Assembly: GCF_963678635.1 (NCBI RefSeq)
Contig: NC_087066.1
Location: 25,061,536 to 25,125,535, forward strand
Source: Symsagittifera roscoffensis
Taxonomy: Eukaryota; Xenacoelomorpha; Acoela; Convolutidae
Direction of reading: 5' to 3'
Length of the DNA: 64,000 bases
The notes under the pieces were generated by a model that worked only from the letters and a program-made list of their open reading frames with translations, was not told where the DNA came from and searched no databases. Numbering within the stretch: the first letter of the stretch is position 1; every line of letters starts with the position of its first letter. This document shows positions 32,301 through 44,929 of this stretch, piece after piece. A program made the translations under genes and the position numbers.

Positions 32301-33000
32301 TTTTCTTATATTAACTGTGTCGTTTATCGAACTTCAAAATTGTCAAGGTTTCAGTAGAAAAATCCATCTATACTAATATTTTTAATCGTGTGCTTACGTA
32401 GGTGCGTGGAAATTGCTTTGTTACCTTTCGGTTTTTATTTGGTTTTGCTAAAAACCATCAATTAAGCCCATAAACTTATATTTAATTTTTACAGGGTTAT
32501 TTTTATACCGAAAAATAACCGCAGTATGCAGTGCAGTGTTTTTCAAAATTAATCATTTTAATTGACTTATTGAGATATTGCGGCGAGGAAAGTTTTTGAC
32601 AAACAGGGTCCTTATAGTTTTTTCGGAGAGCTCGGAAAATCAAAAAACCACCCCCCCCCTCCTTTAAAAAATTCCTGCGCATGCACTGATTGAGAAAAAT
32701 TTATTCCAGTGACCTCTCCTGCTCCATTGCAATAAATATTTAACAGATTGTAGTATAAAACACGTCCTCTGCGTTCTTACAGAAATCATCTTTCCAAGGC
32801 ATTGAAACCAATTTTGATCAGGACGAGATTGATTTTGTCAGTTTTTATTTTTTCAGCCCCAAAAGCAAAGATCAATAAAAGGTATCAAGTATCAATTGAC
32901 GAGTTATTAATAAAAAAAAAGAAGAAAAAAAGTTGAGCTTAAAAATTTCTGTATCGTACAGGACATGGTCCAAGAATTTGATCAATTAATGATGCAGAAA
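29249..33000. repeat. four-copy tandem array, unit about 0.94 kb
   Basis: The marker GGTCTCAAAATAG starts at 29261, 30199, 31140 and 32083, giving periods of 938, 941 and 943 bp. Copies 2 to 4 look almost identical by eye; copy 1 and the end of copy 4 are more diverged. Each unit begins inside hAT MITE sequence (GGACCCTTTGG, TAAATC-GCTTGTG) and, about 520 bp later, contains a second decayed MITE piece (GAGAGCTCGGAAAATCAA, a run of C, GCGCATGCACTG). No gene within the unit; ORF 32056-32253 is MITE-derived. Confidence 0.9.
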
Positions 33001-34330
33001 AAGGGCTAAAACTGATAATCAATCACTCTAAGAATTTTCTGCGAATCAGTTCCTGTTGGTGTCTATTGTCTAGAATTAAGCATGCCTGGAAGTTGATATC
33101 TATAAGTTAAGTACGCTTCAATATTCAGCTAGTAAACCCAAACTTTAATTCAAAATAGAATTATATCGTGAGAATTTACTAATCAAGATGAAAAAATTCA
33201 TTAACACCATCGGCTTTTTGCCGTAAAAGTACGCTGGTATAATAGCAAACAAATTGTAGCAACCCGGTTAGAGTCAGAGTCCGAAAAATTTACTTTTTTT
33301 TAAATTTGGATCGATAGTACTACAAAACATATTGTTGATATCCAGAGCCTTGGCTAAACTCGGAAAACTGTAAAAACGACAAATCAGAACGCATTTGGAA
33401 CGATATTTGTGAAACTTATATGAAAAAAAAAACGACAAAAGAAAAGGGAAAAAGACCTAATTCAGGTTAAATTAGATGAAATTGCTTTGTTTCGGCCTGC
33501 GTCATATTGAAATTTAGCCTAAGCCAGTATTTCCTAGTAATATTGGTCCAACTCTGTAACAAAATTTTGATTTCGACTCTTCATCATTTAGGGGAGATAT
33601 GAAAGAAAAAACCCAAAACTCAACCAGACAAATGACTAATTTATGCTTTACTGCTTTTTTAGCCAAATTAATACGTTTTTTTGGCTGAGCATTACAATTT
33701 TTTCGCAATTTACTAGTGTTTTTCATTGCTTTATTATGGCGTCAAGCGGTTTTGAGGGACCTCAATCACATTTAGATCCATAAAAAGAGCGATAACTAAA
33801 GTATTAAAAAAAGTCATAACATCCGTTTTTGCTGACTGCTATAATTAACTGTATCTTGTGATTCCGTTTATGTCATTTAAAAGTTTGACAAAAATCAAAA
33901 AATCAAATGTTATCTGATAATACATTTTTGTTAATCAAAATAACACATTTTTTCTCTACCACAAATATTCCTTGGCCCCAAAGTAATCAAACGAAATGAT
34001 TGAGACAATTAAAATTGCAATAGGAAGTCAATGTGGAGATTAAAGTGGTCTAAATTTGATCTCAAAGTATTTAAAAGGACACTGTTTTCCATTTTCCGGG
34101 AACGCGGGTCTTGAACAAAGAAGACATCTTTGTATTTTTTGCGATGAAAAAACAGAGCGCTTCAGAATTAATGAACCGAGGTGAACTTGCCGACAGGCAC
34201 TCATAACTGCTCTGCTTTTCGTTTTGTTGTCTTTCAATTAAAAAAGTACTTACTGTCTTTGAATTTAAAAAAGGATAGTTTTCGAGCTGTTTTTATTGGG
34301 ACATTAATTTATATCTTCTTAGTGGTAGGG
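33001..34330. other. AT-rich intron-like DNA
   Basis: No recognised gene or repeat. Small ORFs on both strands lack motifs. Confidence 0.4.
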
Positions 34331-34523
34331 CAAAAATTCGTAACAGGCGACAATTCGAAACAGGCGACAAATCGTAACAGGCGACAATTCGTAACAAGAG
34401 ACAATACGTAACGAAGTAATTTTAAACAGCATAAGCTTCGATCCGGTGAGCTTACATCCGGCACAAGAGGAATGCTTGTTCGTGAATCAGGGCTCCCGCT
34501 TAATCTTATGTTACGAATTGTCG
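34331..34523. repeat. short element with GGCGACAATTCGTAAC repeats and inverted end
   Basis: Four near-copies of CGTAACAGGCGACAATT (period about 17-18 bp) lie at 34339-34410. An inverted copy, GTTACGAATTGTCGCC, lies at 34500-34516, so the segment has inverted ends. Confidence 0.5.
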
Positions 34524-34835
34524 CCTCAGGCTTCCTTTCTTAGCATTGTCTGTGCTAGTGCAGTGCTCCTATGTTATCAGCACTGTGACTGATGAAAAAA
34601 TAAAGATTTTTAAAACATCCCAATGTCAATTTTCAAATCTCATTAAGCAACAGACAGTTTCAAACAGAAGCATCAAGTAAGGCTAATAAGGATGCTTTGC
34701 TTAATCTAAAACACTATTTTACTATGCTTCAAAGCAATCATTTGAAATTTTCGGCATGCTTCGTAATCAGTTGAATCGGGCAAAAAATAGTAAACAGAAA
34801 AGTGTGTCGAACACATGCCAGATCATACTTAAGTC

Positions 34836-35237
34836 CAGGGGCGGATTTAGGGGGGGGGGACGCCTCAACTCTCAGGGATTCGACCCCTGGATTCGGTCCC
34901 CCCTTTGGTACTTTTTAAGAAATCCAGTTTCGGCCGACCAACCCTAAATTTTTCTAAAGGCGCCTTCGGCGCCAATATATACTAATTTTGAGGGGGGAGC
35001 GCGCGCCGAAAAAACGCGATTTTTTGGTCAACATTTTTCAAAAAGTGCCTAAAAATTTCTTTTTCGACTGTTTTTTCAAAATTTTGCCTGCGGCGCAAAA
35101 CATTTGGCCAAAACAGGGACTAAACCGAGCTAAGGGAGAGCTCGAAAAATCAATTCGGTCGATTTAAAAAAAAAATTTCGAAATATTTTTGAAAATCCGC
35201 CCCCCCCCCCCTCGAGAAAATCCTAGATCCGCCCCTG
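34836..35237 (-). mobile_element. hAT-type MITE, complete, with 8-bp target duplication
   Basis: 402 bp with ends CAGGGGCGGATTTAGG and CCTAGATCCGCCCCTG. It is flanked by a perfect CTTAAGTC duplication (34828-34835, 35238-35245). Interior as in the copy at 24532. Confidence 0.9.
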
Positions 35238-35245
35238 CTTAAGTC

Positions 35246-37330
35246 ATAGGAAATGTTTTTAGATGCGAAGATATTTTTCTGAAGATAACACACGATGACA
35301 GAACTTCAAAAAATTTTCATTTCATCTTCAAATTAAAGCCACTCGTTTAAAAAAAATAGATCACTCTTTAGTACTTGCTTAAATTGGCGGTTTAATGAGC
35401 TCGACCAACACAAAAATACGACTATTGTCAGCTTAATATAAATTTGCGGGTTGTAATGGTGCTCAATTTGAAACGGAGGTAGATATGTATTCCCTACCGA
35501 CCATAATTCGGTTTCTTTAATTTCATTTCTTGCTGTCAAAAATTCACGTTTACCTAATTTAAAATAACCCTTCTAGTTCACTTTTTATGAGAATTGAGGG
35601 AGAGCATTTCAAATAAAAGATGATGAAACAGTCAAACAAAAGTAGTAATTCAAACCAGAACTAAATTGTCAACCTCTCTCCCTCTGTGTCCTTTCTTTGA
35701 GAGCTATCAGCTTTGATTTGATTTCAAAAATTTTCGTTTTTACTACTTTACTTTTCATTACGATCTTAAGAGCTTCGAGTTTCACTTAACAAAAGAAGCA
35801 ATTTAGTTCTTCAGAATTTTTGTACAAAAAAAACATTAGTTGAAAAAATGAACATGATGCGATAGTATTTTCATTTCCGTTCTCATGTTTCGGGAATTAG
35901 AAATTCGGGCCGTTGTTTAAGTGAATTATCCCCGTTTTTCGTAGCAATTGCCTAATTAAACCCTTCATTAGGAACAATATATAAAGGTTCAAAATTTTTC
36001 TTTGGCTAACTTTAAGTCAAAAATTGGCCAAAGAAAATGTAGAATTTTAGGATACTCGTTGTAGAATTTTAGGATACTCGTTGAGTTGAAATTGAGTTGA
36101 AAAAGTGGTATCACCGGCACATTTTCCCCTTAATTGCATCCCGTTAATTTATGTCATTTTCACCCTGACGCAGCCAAGCATTGCGATAAGTGAAAATAGT
36201 TATCTCTCATTATAAACCACTTTGAAGGCTGCCTGTGGACGGGTTAAAAGCACTTCCACTCGCAAATTAAACCTCCAAATTATTAATAGCATAATGGGCA
36301 TCAAATTAATTAACGAAAAAATGCTTTTCAGATGTCAGGTGTATTTCGTGAAGTGTAGCCCAAAAATAAGAGAACTGGCAGAGTAATATGAGCTCTCGAA
36401 AAGCTCCAAATTATAGGACAAATTGTCCGCAAATCGGAAATTGTAAACTCCCCGCCCCCTCTTTCTCCACCCCCTCTAGTGGATTCAAGGGCGGTTTAGA
36501 GAAAAACTATGGCCACAATTTTCTCAAAAGTTTTAAAAAACTTAAACACATTTAAAAGCCAATTTTTTTCTCCCCCCTCCTCCCTCTTTTCGCCTTTTTA
36601 CAGTCTGGTACAATTTGTAACGCATGTCCTCTGTTTGGCAACCCACAAAGCCAGTTTTTCCATTAAGCTGCCTCATTTTCGTTCCAGGTACGGCTGAATC
36701 AGGATCAGCTCACAATTTTTCAAGTCACTCCAGAAAACCATCAAGTTTCCACCCAGTGCCATTTTAAGTTCCGAAACTGCCCGATTATCTGGAAATGATA
36801 TGTCAAATTGATATCAATCGGAAACGAAAAAATTCAGATAAGTAACTCTGATAGTCAATTAATATCCAAGTTTGATTTACCCTTGTACTAGCTTAACCCG
36901 ATTTGTGGCGGAAAAAAAAATCTTATGGCATAAAACTACTTGCAATTCTCTTATTTTGATAATGATTTGGTAATGATTAGCATGAATTAGATATTAAGCA
37001 GAAGATCGGAAATTAAGCCTATATACATGTAGATGCGTAGGCAATCCACTAAAACCCAAAACAAATATAAAACCTGCGTGAAGTAGAAAAGTAGAGGTCA
37101 AGTTATTGATGCTGCGTGCACATTGTCTCACAGTAATTTTAGTTCACAAAAACACGTAACATAATGTATATGATAATTTAAAAAATTTGTATTTACTGGT
37201 GGCCCAAAGGTATCTCTTTAACTATATCCTCCCTCGGGTACCTAGTAACATATATATCCTTATATAAGGGGGGGGGGGAGTATGTTAACTTGGTTCAAGA
37301 AATAAATCAACGATATTAAGCATATAAAAG
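35246..37330. other. intron-like DNA, no gene recognised
   Basis: Moderately AT-rich. One plus-strand ORF of 62 codons at 36509-36697 has no motif. A run of 11-12 G lies near 37269. Confidence 0.4.
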
Positions 37331-37496
37331 TTTTGGGGTCTTATGCACTAAACGGCCCAAAATCAATTTGTCTACATCGTAAGCTGGAAATTATTCGATC
37401 AAATAAGGTAAATCAAGTTACACGGTCAGGCATTCCGATCAACTTTTCTAGAAATAAGGAAATTGGGCCGTTTAGTGCATAAAACCCAAAATTTTG
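37331..37496. mobile_element. short hairpin MITE (about 166 bp)
   Basis: TTATGCACTAAACGGCCC at 37341 and its inverted copy GGGCCGTTTAGTGCATAA at 37466 form ends of about 33 bp, with TTTTGGGG/CCCAAAA at the outside. No coding. Family not recognised. Confidence 0.65.
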
Positions 37497-37939
37497 TAAG
37501 TAACGAATATCTCCATTTCGCAAAAGGCGGGATATTGTTGAAGAGATCCGTCCTAAGTTTTTAAAGTAAGATTTCGAACCGCATTCGGTTTTTGCGTTTG
37601 AAGTTCGTATGGCCAACAACAGGCTAGACTCATGGTGTCAAATCAACGAAATTTGGCTCAAGCATGGTAATTTCTGCCCTTCTTGTAAGACTTTTGATTT
37701 GCCTTAATTAAGCAATTCATCTACACAAATCTAATTAGAACCATGACATGTACTAATGCGGTTCGTTTTGATTTATTTGAATGAAAAAGTTGAAAAGACT
37801 GCTCGTATCAGGGAAAGCCATGGAATTTCTGATTACGCTTTAACATCCCCATGATAACAAAATTCAATTAAAAAGTGATAAAATGGTCTCGAAAAAAAGG
37901 AAAAATTGATCCTTCGACACACTGGCTATGTAAAGAAAC

Positions 37940-38345
37940 AGGACTGCTCGTATCAGGACAAAGCCCTGAATGATCTGACTGCCCAATAATTCGAATCGTT
38001 TTTGGTATATGAAATATTGACAAACTACAAATTTTAGGAAGATCAAAGTGTTTAAATTTGAGTCGTTTATGGAATTAATTAGGCCAATTAGCTTGCTTCA
38101 ATTCAATTTGGAACGATTATTAGTGCGAATAATTTGCCACGCATAAATAGTTCGCGTATTGATACAAATTATCAAATTACTATTCCAGCCAGCAAAGCCG
38201 CACTTTAGTCTAATGCAAGCTTACTCGTTTGGCAACCCCAAGGTTTCCGGATTGATGCCCATATACAGTCAACTTTTATAAAATTGGTCGGAATAAAAAA
38301 CACCCTGGGGCATGTATAATCCTCACTTTCTTCCAAAGTCGGAAC
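37940..38345 (+). repeat. hairpin-ended dispersed repeat, copy a
   Basis: Begins GACTGCTCGTATCAGG with a CAGGACAAAGCCCTG hairpin and ends CACTTTCTTCCAAAGTCGGAAC. A partial start also lies at 37801. Same family as the copies at 41919, 48326 and 52531. Confidence 0.5.
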
Positions 38346-40719
38346 AAAAAATGATGGGCCTTGCCTGACAGTATGTTAAAGAAAACGCATTACCTGCATG
38401 CATTAATTCAACTTGAAATGATATAATTCGCCGCTCTAGTTTTGATAGAAGGCTTTATATCGCTCGTTATCGTTAAACTATCCCGGGATGGTAAAATTGG
38501 CAACTTAGAAAAAAAAACTATAATTTTGAGCTCAGGACATCAAATTTTTTTCCGATGATGCAGAAAAATCCAAGCAAAAAGCCTAAGTTTGCCTAGACGA
38601 GAGTAAACCACTCTGAGCTCAATTTTTTGTCACGTTCTTCAAAAGTTGGAAAACAATATCAATATAAAAGGCTCCAGTTGTTGTTGGAGGTTTTGTTTCA
38701 ATTTTTTTGAAGAAAATAACAGAACATTTGCACTCTAGGGGGTTTTTCTCTAAACATTTTTTGACTTTCAAACTAGTCTTTATGTATTTATGTCATCTTT
38801 GTTAATTATCTATACTCTGAAATTAATTTGAAAGGTAAATTTTATTCTGCAATGAACTATATTTAGCGCAGGAGACATTTGTTTTACATCCCGTAAGCAG
38901 CGATATAATAAAGCTCAAAATCTGGTTCGTACCAAACGTTAGTTTTTATTAGGTAAATGTTAAATAAAAAAACTCAGAAATCTTGGAAAAATTGCAAAAT
39001 ATTCATGCTTGAGTTAGTTTTTGGTCAAATTTTGGCTGTCGAAATAAAAATTCTTAAATAAATAACTAACACCCCATTGAAAATTTTGACCCCCTGAGTC
39101 ATGCTCTGGACTAACTTAAGCGCACTGTGAAGTTCTTATGCAGCTAAAAGCGTAGCGCGAAACATAAAGGCATAGCGAGGTATCCCACAAAATTTTTCCA
39201 AACTGAGTTGAGGCGAGCTGATTGGTCGTATAACTTTGTGTGACTCAAATGAACGCACTTGATATTTGATATTGTACAAAGTTTATAAATTTTCGGCAGT
39301 TTTTTTATCAAAGAGTATTCGATTCCAATTGAGGGGCACTCTGAACACTCAGAAGTCTTCTTGATGTAAGAGTGTTGATAGTTTGTTATGTGGCAAAAAA
39401 TTTCCATCATAAGTTTATATAAAAAGTTGAAGCTGAAAAGAGAAAACATACCACAATTTTTTTTCTTCATTTTTTCGTTTGTTTACTTTGTTAAGACAAT
39501 TGTAGTAGTTCATACCTAATTCATTAACTTTATGCGTTTTTATAGTTCTGCAATCACACCACGCATGCTAATTTGAAGATACAAATTTTTTTTTTGTAGA
39601 CTAATGCACAGCAACCGGCTATACTTGTTTTACCTGGAATAGTTTCTATTTGAATTGTGAATTGTTCTAACTCAAGATTAGGCATTTGGAAACAAATCAT
39701 CATACATTTTTTACAAAAGTTTTAACTTCAACTTTCAACATGTTTTGAAATATCTTCCATCATTTAAAGAGTAGCCGAAAAATTTCATTCGGAAAATAAT
39801 TATCTAAATGCAATGAATATATCTTTCAGTACATGAACTTTCAAGTTGTTACAAGATATTTTAGAAAAACTCAGACCAATATAAATATGTTGTATAGTTT
39901 TTTTTATCATTTTCTAATTTAATTAATGTGCCGCAATATTTATGGTGCGAAAGTATCATTTGCATGCTGATATATTTTTCTAAAGTAAGTTTTTTACTGA
40001 AATTCTACTTTGATTGTTACTTTTAAGAATAAGTTGTAAGGTTTTAATCTTGTCATCCATTGCACCATCCATTTCACAAATTGTTGCGGTGTCAAAGTTT
40101 TTCAACGGCATCAGAAACTGTAGGGAATGATTTTATCATTAACAGCAGAAGAGCTAACTTCGGGGTTTTGGAAAAAAAGCATGCGCGACATATGACTAAA
40201 AATTTTAGATACGCATCATATATGGGTGCCTTATGATTGCGCATTATCTTCTATCTAGAAATGGCAAACCGGGTACCCTGATACGAGAAACATTTTTAAT
40301 TTTTATTCAGTCTGTCTTGTAACCTTGCGTATTGAATTAAGGATAAGAAGGACCGTGTTTGTTTTGCAACGTATACTTTAGGTAATTATTAATTGCACTC
40401 TTTGACAGTCTAAACAACCTCGAACCGGCAAGAAGAGGAGAAAATCTCTTCATTGAAAACGCAGATGGTCGACACAGTGTATTGAGTGTAGTCAAAACAA
40501 GCCCATCCTGGGCGCAAGCTAATGAAATCTAGTCCTAACTTGTTCTTAGCTGTTTTTTTTCCAACAGTTATCCATTTACCAATTTTCGTTCAATTCGTTG
40601 TAATTTATTGAAAAACAACGACAGTTAAAGCCAAGTAAGGGTAAAATTGACCAGGAAAGGGTAAAAATTGGCTAAGTCCAAGACAAAATTGCCGAATTTT
40701 GTCAACCTTTTTTTTGTTC
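38346..40719. other. intron-like AT-rich DNA
   Basis: No gene or known repeat recognised. A 108-codon minus ORF at 39144-39470 has seven cysteines but no known spacing and no splice context. Confidence 0.4.
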
Positions 40720-41070
40720 CATCAAACTCCATCAAATTGATTTTCCCAGCTCTCCCAAAGCACTAAAAAGACTTTGATTTGACCAAATTTTTTGCGTCAC
40801 AGGCAAAATTTTTAATAACTAGGCCAAAAAAGCGTTTTTTTTTCTGGAACTTTTTGAAAAACTTTGACCAAAAAACTGCGTTTTTTTTGGCGCGCGCTCC
40901 CCCCTCAAAAATAGTATATATTGGTTTCAAAGGCACTGTTAGAAAAATTTTAGGGCCTGTTAGCCAAAATGGATATATCTCAAAACAGTAGAGGGGAGAA
41001 CCCTTTGGGTCAGCAGTAAGTCGAATCCCTGAAGGGGGTGTCAGCAACCCCCCCCCCCCCTCTTCCACGC
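40720..41070 (+). mobile_element. hAT-type MITE fragment
   Basis: The internal blocks (CAAATTGATTTTCCCAGCTC, GCGCGCTCCCCCCTC, TATATTGG, CCCTTTGGGTCAGCAG) are in the plus order. Both terminal repeats are missing or destroyed. The run of C at its 3' side adjoins a microsatellite. Confidence 0.7.

Positions 41071-41074
<4 letters not shown>

Positions 41075-41139
<65 letters not shown>
41075..41139. repeat. (TG)n microsatellite
   Basis: About 32 TG units with one interruption (TGGG), directly after the MITE fragment. Confidence 0.95.
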
Positions 41140-41141
<2 letters not shown>

Positions 41142-41918
41142 GTGTTTTTATGTGTGTCATATGACGAATGGATCTAGATAAAACCTTGGAACATAAATAA
41201 GTCAGGCATAATTGTCCACATTAGTCTTCGAAGTTTGATTTATTAAATAAAAAATAAAGAAAATTTTCTCAGATGTTTTTTAACAATTTGCTAATTAATT
41301 TTCGAATTTTTAAATCACATTTTCTTGCAAACGAAGCGTTGAATAAACCTTCGAAAATTAGCTTTCTGACGACAAGCTAATTGTATAGACTTAACAATTA
41401 GGTTTTCCAGCTAAAACACCCAATCGCGCGTTTTGACGCCCCAAATTCCGATTTACAAATAAAAAAAAAGAAAATACTAAATTGCACACAATGTTCTCCC
41501 CACTTTGGTCAGATTAAAAAACTTCTAAGAGCTCAAAGAAAGCAATGATTTGTTCAAACAATTGAATATTGTCGGCAAGACATCATAAAGACGACAGAGT
41601 ACAATAAATTGATTGGAAGCAAGTTCTTTTTACCAGACAATTAATTGATCAAATACACTGTCGATGAAAGTATAGATTAAATGTTAAACGTGTTCAAAGC
41701 GTGTTGTTACGCCCAGATGCCGCAGTCTTTCAACAGCCGTAAATAGTCATCCTTAGACAGTCCCTCTTAACCAAATTGCGTTAATTCAAAGCGCTACTAA
41801 ATGGCTTTTCTGAAGCTTCATGAAAACATAAACAAAATACCTATATGCTCCATTTTGTCTCAGTTTGAACGCCCGGATTCTTCAAAATTTTTATTCATTC
41901 AATTTTCATATAGAAAAC

Positions 41919-42320
41919 AAGACTACTCGTATCAGGGCAAAGCCCTGAAAGTTCCTACTAGCCATTTTAGGATTTATTGGCCATTTTTAGGATGATAATA
42001 TTAATATGCGGGGAGAATTCATCAAAATCGTGAATGGAATTAATAAGACTGAGTAGCTGGCCTCAATTTACTAGGAACGATTTGGTGGTGCGGGATAATT
42101 CGGAATGCATAAAAAATTCACGTTATTTATTCAGCATCAAATATAAAGCGAGCGGTTCAGTAAGACTCGTTTTACAGTGATCATAAATCATAATATTATA
42201 CTCGTGAGGGCAAACTATCTCGAAACGCAAAGATCAAGTATACAAACCCCGAGAGTAACAAAGTTTTGAAAAAAAAAACACCTCAAACATATATATTCCT
42301 TAATTTCTTCGAAAAGCAGA
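41919..42320 (+). repeat. hairpin-ended dispersed repeat, copy b
   Basis: Begins AAGACTACTCGTATCAGG with CAGGGCAAAGCCCTG, a perfect hairpin, and ends near CCTTAATTTCTTCGAAAAG. It is diverged at the far end. Confidence 0.5.
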
Positions 42321-42379
42321 TATCAAAATTTTTTAACCATCAATTTCTTACAAATTCATACAGACAGCAACTTGATGAA

Positions 42380-43090
42380 AACTCAAGGCAAGCATTTTTT
42401 TCATGCATGAAAATTGTATGACAAGCGGCTTTTTATAATTGAAATTAGCATGACTAGCATTCAGTAGAAAAAATTGGATTAATGTTTTTGTCCGAAAGTT
42501 TATAAATTTCTAAATTTGACCGTAACTGCGACAACAAAGGGTTTTCTCAATCAATTTAACCCAGAAGTTGCTTTATTATATCAGCTTTTTAGGTTTTTCA
42601 TAGATCTGGAAAACTTCAGTGTTTGAAAAAAAGTGGTCTGTTTTTTTTTAAAGTTTTTAGTACGTCTTAACATATAAACCACAGCAAACACGAATTGTGT
42701 TCATACAAAAACACGTGGTTTCAAATCTTAGTTCTTTTGATTGAAAACTTCAGCTTGGACTAGAAGACAAGACAAAACTTGGCATGCAATAAATTTTTCC
42801 CTAAGATGTTCTTATGAGCCCAGTAGTGAGTTTGCAATAAAAAAGAGAAGAAAAAGTTTCAAAAAATGCTTATCATGCAATTTTCATATATTGAAATTGT
42901 ATGGTGAGCAATTTTCCATTCAACAGTTAACGAAAGAGAATTATTTGGTTATAAGAAAGCTTCAAAACCATCGAGCTGATAAAAAAATGTTTTATGAGTT
43001 TCAAAATCAACTTTTCAAAAATTATATAAAATCTTGATGCCGTGCAATTTTTCCTACACTCAATGTTTGAAATTGTACGAGAAGCTAGTT
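42380..43090. repeat. diverged palindromic repeats related to the 49-kb element
   Basis: CTTATCATGCAATTTTCATA-TATTGAAATTGTATGGTGAG at 42879 is a diverged version of the GCTAGTCATACAATTTCC palindrome of element 48958-50083. Partial copies lie at 42400 and 43039. The CCCGGG ends are not seen. Confidence 0.45.
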
Positions 43091-44514
43091 TTTGTGGAGA
43101 ACCTTAACGGGGAGTGTGATATCTGAAGAAAGGCACCCGATTACAGATTACTTTGAGTGAGACCAAACTTGCTGATAACTTTGCAATCTCACACTGACAA
43201 AGATGGTTCAAATTTAATTATTTGGTAAAATTGGTTTTGCTTGAAATTATTACTAGTATGATTATGAAATGATTAAAACTGATGGTTTTTATGCTTTGAA
43301 CACATGTTGAAAAAAAAAATTCAATACTTTTTGTAATATTTTCATTCATTTCAAAACACTTCTAAATGAATTAGACCCATTCTATAAATGCTTTTTTTTT
43401 CAAAAATTAGGACCAAAAACAAATTTTCATGCAAAACAAACCTAAAAAATATTTAAAAAATTAACAAATTTCAATGTTCATTTAAAACTCTACATAGCTT
43501 TTTCAAATGTCAAATCTTGGTTCATTTAAATATTTCATCTATTTCAAAATGTTCCGAAGCAAAAAAAAAAGACTCACTGGAAAACTGGCGAGTGGCAAAT
43601 TTCTGACATTTTTTAGATATTTTTTTACAGTGTGGTACAAATAGCAATATATTTGTCAAAGTAACCATTTTTTTGTAATATATTTCATTAGTCATTAGCA
43701 AAAATTATGTTAGTAATATTGTCAATGAGTAAAGGAAAATTTTATGATCAAAAAAATTGTTGCTAGATGAGAAGTAATACTTTCATAGTTTTTGATTATT
43801 CGTGATTTTTTTTAAGAACCCTTGCTTCTGATTCATAAATTTTGATAACATGTTTCAATTAATTCAAAGTTGGTCACTTTTTGGAGTGTGTTTGGAATTT
43901 TGAAAAAATTTGGCCCAGTCCTTCTCAAAGTTGGCATATATTGGCAGCAAAATTTTTCAGTTTTGTGTTTTTTGATGATAAAAAAAATAATTTTTGTCAA
44001 AATATTCAAAATGATGCAGAATTTGATTTAAAATTGAATTTGGTTGGTGCATAGACCGCAAAACGCAAAGCAATTTTTTTTAGTTCAATAGTCGTCTTAA
44101 AAATGTCTCTAAACATTCAAAAAGATGTTCTCTTGTTTTTTGGTCTGGGAGAAATCGTTGTACTGACTGTATTTGAAATCTTTGAAACGTACCACAGTTG
44201 AGACGTACAAATTGCCAGAGTTTTCCTCTGCATTTAGGAATTACAAGTCAATCGCTATCGGCCAACCGAGTTTTAAGAGCAACTGGACACTTTTTTTAGT
44301 CAGAAACAACATTTATTTAAAACATAAGGATATAGCCTTTGTAGCCAATGATTTTTGTCACAAAAGTGTCGGGCAAGAAAAGGTGATACTATATGTGAAA
44401 CTTTTGATGGTATTAAGAAAACCAGCCCCAGCGAATACATTCTTCTCTTTTTCAAAAGTAAATCTGTTTCGACTGCCCAATACTGATCTTCAGTAAACAA
44501 TGAGTGTGTAAAGA
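43091..44514. other. AT-rich DNA with an unclassified ORF
   Basis: The 107-codon plus ORF at 44173-44496 has no recognised domain or splice context and is not claimed as a gene. Confidence 0.35.
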
Positions 44515-44575
44515 AAAAAAAACACCCCGAGCGCAAATATTCCGTTACTTTCGTTAGGAAAGTCGGAACAATAAC
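44515..44575 (+). repeat. fragment of the hairpin-ended repeat family (far end only)
   Basis: ACACCCCGAGCGCAAATATT followed by CCGTTACTTTCGTTAGG and AAAGTCGGAACA matches the far end of the family. Confidence 0.5.
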
Positions 44576-44929
44576 AAGTGCCTAACTTTTAGAGGTATAC
44601 GAAAAAAAGATGTCACTTTAATTTGTCTCATTTCAAAATAATATGAGTGCTTGATAAATCGCCACGCATTATTTAATCCTCCATTAAAAGTAATACGCAT
44701 TAGACTTCAACCAAATTTAGGCTTGTGTAAGCATAGCCCTTTTGTTGATCATAAGGTTCCATATTTGATCCCACATTTTGTGAAATTGTCTGAATATAAA
44801 CAGCCCAACTATGCAGAAATAAGGTTTGCATATTTGTGACTGATGCTTCATATATATAAAAATGTTTGAAAAGTAGTGAATTTCATGATATCATCGACGA
44901 TAAAAAATCACCAAAACTTGTTAGACGTT

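Noticed and set aside
44173-44496. 107-codon plus ORF
   Set aside because: No motif and AT-rich composition; an overlapping minus ORF is equally open.
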